NCBI RefSeq assembly: GCF_000264995.1
Contig: NW_006767439.1
Span: 652,961-716,960, forward strand
Direction: 5' to 3'
From: Punctularia strigosozonata HHB-11173 SS5
Taxonomy: Eukaryota; Basidiomycota; Agaricomycetes; Corticiales; Punctulariaceae
DNA: 64,000 nucleotides
The notes under the pieces were generated by a model. The model saw only the letters and a program-made list of their open reading frames with translations, searched no databases and was not told the origin of the DNA. Position 1 is the first letter of the stretch, and the number at the start of each line of letters is the position of its first letter. The translations under genes and the position numbers were made by a program. Positions 58,481 to 64,000 of the stretch are shown one piece after another.

Positions 58481-60290
58481 GTCATCTCCCCGTCATGATG
58501 GAGTTGAGGCAGGCTCGCTTTTAGATCACCAAGAAGATCGCGCCTGAGATCCGAAGCGGGTGTTAGCTAACGTTCAGGGACAAGAAGGTAACATTAACAC
58601 GTACGCGATCGAATGCGTATAAACCATGGTGAATCAGGTAGCTGCACGGGCCATGAGCAATGTTCGTAACCGGTGATACACCTGCATGCGTACCGGGTAG
58701 TGAAATACAACGCGCGGAACCGAATTTCCTTGGCTGCGAGATTCCTCAGACCACAAGGCCCGGATCCATTTACCTCCGGACGTGGCCAGTGAAGAGTATC
58801 CTCTAAGGATAGTTGCCTTTACCAAACCGCTCGTGGAGTTGCGAGAACGACAGAAAGCTCACAATAGGCCAAGAATCCCTAGTCAACGCGTGATGGAGCG
58901 GCGCTTAATCCACTAGCATAGAAAGACTCCGAGCTGTCATTAAAGGGGTTTCACTTTTCGAGTAGTTCGGGGATCAAACACGATGTACGTGTATATAGTC
59001 CCAATGCCCACATAAGCTTTGCACGAGCAACTAGGGGTGAAACGGGTTTTAGCCTCGATCATCTAAACGCAATGCGCACGTACATTCGAGGTCATTTTGA
59101 AGCTTGCTTTGGTCACGTCGACCGCCTTCGAAGGGGGACTGTCATTCGACACGACCACGGTTGGACGTCCTGCGAAGCCGTTAGAACGGCACTGCGGGCG
59201 CCACCCTTTACTTGCCTGATGGGTCTTTGATAAGGGAACCAATCCGCGCACTCGCATGCCACGCCGAGCACCCCGAAAGTAGTTGTCTTTGTGGCCATTC
59301 GGGCTCACAGGAAGGATATAGGACAAGGAACCTTTCATCCGTCCCGTAAGTCCTAGTCTTGGAAGTATACAGGAGTATATGGAGCATTCTGCTAGCCAAG
59401 CTACAGAACAGACTTCACGGGACGCATCTGATCGCCCGTTCCAAACGGGGCGATGATCCCGACTGCCACGGGGTGTTCAAGGATAGACTACTTTGATGGT
59501 GCCTTCACCTGGGGATTGTGAACAAATGTTTGCCCGAGGATAGCTCTTGCCAGCAAAGATCGTTGCACCGCCGAGAAGCCGTGTACTTCGTCCCATCAAG
59601 CACCGGTGCTGGCAGCTGTGATGGTCCGACGTCGAGGACCTTGATTACAGTACTGTGTAGCTCGTCGAGTGCTCGAGAGAGGAGACGGGAGCGATTCCCC
59701 GGAGAAGCGTAAACCACGGGCAACACAGTCGTGTATGCGGTTCACAGAGCCGGTTAACCGTGATTTTTGAGATGCTGGATCAACTTCTGGTGTTCTTGGT
59801 CAACATGCAGTCGGACGTGAATTAGACCTAAAGGCCTCATAGCCTTTTGCTGATCCCTCCCCAGACACGTTCGAGTTCTCGGCTCATGTTGCGTGCCTGC
59901 GAGTCCGCAACCCGGTCACCGATGCTTCGGGATATCCGGCAGGATATATGCGCATCTATGTCGTTATTTCGCAACTTAAGCGAGCGCGGGGAAGAGCACA
60001 CGGTCCGCACAGGATTGTCGGGAGGCGGTGATAAATGCCCAGTGCAGGAAAACCTAGGTGAGCTCGGGCGGTGGAAGATGTACGACGCAACAGGCGGTGA
60101 AGAAGGCGGTGCTCTACGCCGCCACGGCCACCGCGCAGGGGCAAGGGCGTGTCTCGGAACGTGCGCCTATAAACAGTGACGTCCAACTTCAACCTTCATC
60201 GTCGTCGTCCTTCCCCTTCTCCGTACGTGCTCGCCGTTCAGGTCAACTTCGACCCGCTGATTGTTCGGCAGCCTTCATCAACTTTTCACC
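58481..60290. other. Long intergenic stretch upstream of GFAT
   Basis: About 1.8 kb with short unsupported frames. The missing 5' half of copy D was looked for here and not found. The last 120 bp contain a TATAAA (60169-60174) and a pyrimidine-rich leader. Confidence 0.45.
60169..60174 (+). promoter_or_regulatory. TATA-like box of the GFAT gene
   Basis: TATAAA about 120 bp upstream of the start codon, followed by a CT-rich stretch typical of strongly expressed fungal genes. Position fits, but no transcription start is known. Confidence 0.45.
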
Positions 60291-62560
<2,270 letters not shown>

Positions 62561-62863
62561 ACGCCTCCATACATGAAATCGAGGTGAAATGTATTCTTCG
62601 GATACCGGACTTTGGATGGACCTGTTATCGATACGTATGTTATGTTTTAGAGTCGAAAAGCGCCATTTTTTGTGAGACGGTGATTGGGCGAAGTGTCAGC
62701 GCTGTTAGCTGTCAATTTCTGGATGCGGTCCGGGCAATGCAAGTTAACCATACGCTTCTGACACAAATAGGACGTCTGATACGTTCACACAAAACCCTAC
62801 GGGACTCGTCTTATAGCAGTAAACACCATGCCCTTCTCCTACCTGCATCCCTGTCCTTCGTGG
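62561..62863. other. Convergent 3' spacer
   Basis: About 300 bp between converging GFAT and BTB genes; nothing else seen. Confidence 0.5.
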
Positions 62864-64000
62864 TTATCGATGATCCGAAGTATTCAATCCGAACCAGGCA
62901 GGTATAGACTCCCAAACTCTCTCCCTTGCACGACGGACTGCCGTAGAGAAGTCTTCTTTGCATGCCTGACAGATCATGAGCCCGCACGTCCTCACGCCGT
63001 CAGAGAAGTCCGTTCGGTCGAGCATCTCGCGCGCCTGGAGTAATGTGTACAAGGGATCCGCATCGCGCCCGCATGCGATTCCGCCGACAGAACGCATCAC
63101 GTTGAGCATGATGAAGTAAAAGGATTCACGGCAAGCACGGCCATTGTCTTCATCCCTGTTTAGACAAGCTTCTGAGATGCTTCGGCCCGCAAGGTTCTCC
63201 TCAATGAACGAGGCGATGAACCGCTGCGCAGCTTCGCGCCCGCGCAGCGTGTTGCAGAGATCGGCTTCCGAAAGGTAGGCGACCTCCGCTCTACCGCCGA
63301 GAGTGGGACCGTCGGGGGTGGTGTCCTCGTGCTCAGGAGCCGAGTGAGTGGATGGGGGTGCACCGGCGGCGATCTTGCTTGGCCCATAGCGGCAGATATC
63401 AAAGAAGGCAGCAGGAAGAAACTGATCCAGGGCAAGCTCTCGAGCAAGCTTGATCACAAAGACCGGATGGGTATAGTGCTTCCTGGGCGAGTAATGGCCA
63501 GCGTGATCGGTAGCTCGTCGTTCCCGTTCGTCCCATTCAGTCAATGTAGCAGGCCATTCGTGTTCTAGATACCCCAGGGACTGCTCTCGGAGATGTTGAA
63601 TAAAGTATTTCTGCGACAGTCGAAGCACGGCCGATATCGTGATGAAATCCTCTGGGTGGAACACGTTGAACTTGAAATAGCTACGACATGTATCCATGAT
63701 CAGTACGAAGCCTCGCACCGCAGCATTGGTCGTTCATACAGTCCATCGTAAACGGCCCTCAAAAGCCGTAGCACATCGTCTGGTGAGTCATAAATTTCCA
63801 CATACGCGCAGCCGTACAGAAGGTCGCCATCTCGCGGGGGTGGTAGAGTGAACAGATCCCGGAAGACGTCAGATTGCCGTTCCAGCTGACCGCGATGCAC
63901 TCTGAAGGCTGTCTCTCCCGCAAGAAGAATGATATTGCCGTCGACGAACCAGAGTTCCGAGCGAACAACCCAAGAGCCGCGAGTGATTCGGGGGGCCGGG
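62864..64000 (-). CDS. BTB/POZ domain protein (5' end beyond window)
   Basis: Partial: the coding frame is open to the window edge, so the start is missing. The BTB fold is clear: ELWFVDGNIILLAGETAFRV, HRGQLERQSDVFRDLF, then VEIYDSPDDVLRLLRAVYDG and, after a 38-nt intron (63718-63681), FHPEDFITISAVLRLSQKY. The C-terminal part is helical and ends with LMICQACKEDFSTAVRRARE, common to the large family of mushroom BTB proteins. BTB domains dimerise and often recruit cullin-3 ligases; the target is unknown. Stop at 62864. Confidence 0.82.

Overview
This window is nuclear DNA of a filamentous basidiomycete, most likely a mushroom-forming Agaricomycete. The reasons are genes cut by many 45-60 nt GT-AG introns, a fungal retaining trehalose phosphorylase, a DUF6534 membrane protein, a basidiomycete-type P450, a TEY MAP kinase close to Fus3/Kss1, and an Rrm4-type RNA transporter. 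The organism call is inference; no rRNA, tRNA, mitochondrial or bacterial segment was recognised.

Layout. 0-2 kb: a non-coding block dense in GGTGAAA/TTTCACC motifs, read as a non-autonomous DNA transposon (about 352-1720). 2.4-8.4 kb: a TENA/THI-4 protein and two proline-rich low-complexity proteins, all on the minus strand. 9.5-13.8 kb: the spindle checkpoint protein Mad3 and a Dal5/TNA1-type MFS permease, both minus. 15-16.4 kb: mannitol-1-phosphate dehydrogenase. 17.8-19.4 kb: MAP kinase, convergent with trehalose phosphorylase (19.8-22.7 kb). 23.3-25 kb: DUF6534 membrane protein, divergent from a P450 (26.2-28.4 kb); a 180-bp MITE lies between them. 28.8-29.8 kb: Yra1/ALY mRNA export adaptor. 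31.0-31.7 kb: a YetF/DUF421-like protein. 33.4-34.8 kb: C2H2 zinc-finger protein. 35.1-37.8 kb: Aip1 WD40 protein, divergent from an Rrm4-like protein with three RRMs and three MLLE-like modules (38.2-41.0 kb). 43.9-48.4 kb: trehalose-6-phosphate phosphatase with one unusually long intron. 48.7-58.3 kb: a cluster of seven-TM paralogues, three apparently complete and one degraded. 60.3-62.6 kb: GFAT, the first enzyme of chitin precursor synthesis. 62.9 kb to the end: a BTB/POZ protein cut by the window edge.

How the genes fit together. The dominant theme is carbohydrate storage and cell-wall supply: mannitol-1-phosphate dehydrogenase, trehalose phosphorylase, trehalose-6-phosphate phosphatase and GFAT all draw on hexose phosphates. 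Aip1 (actin turnover) and the Rrm4-like protein (endosomal mRNA transport in the smut relative) share a roughly 400-bp divergent promoter region, and both relate to polar growth. Exon boundaries were placed by hand from splice signals and family conservation. Those with coordinates in the entries kept the reading frame when checked, except where an entry notes a problem; other internal boundaries are approximate.
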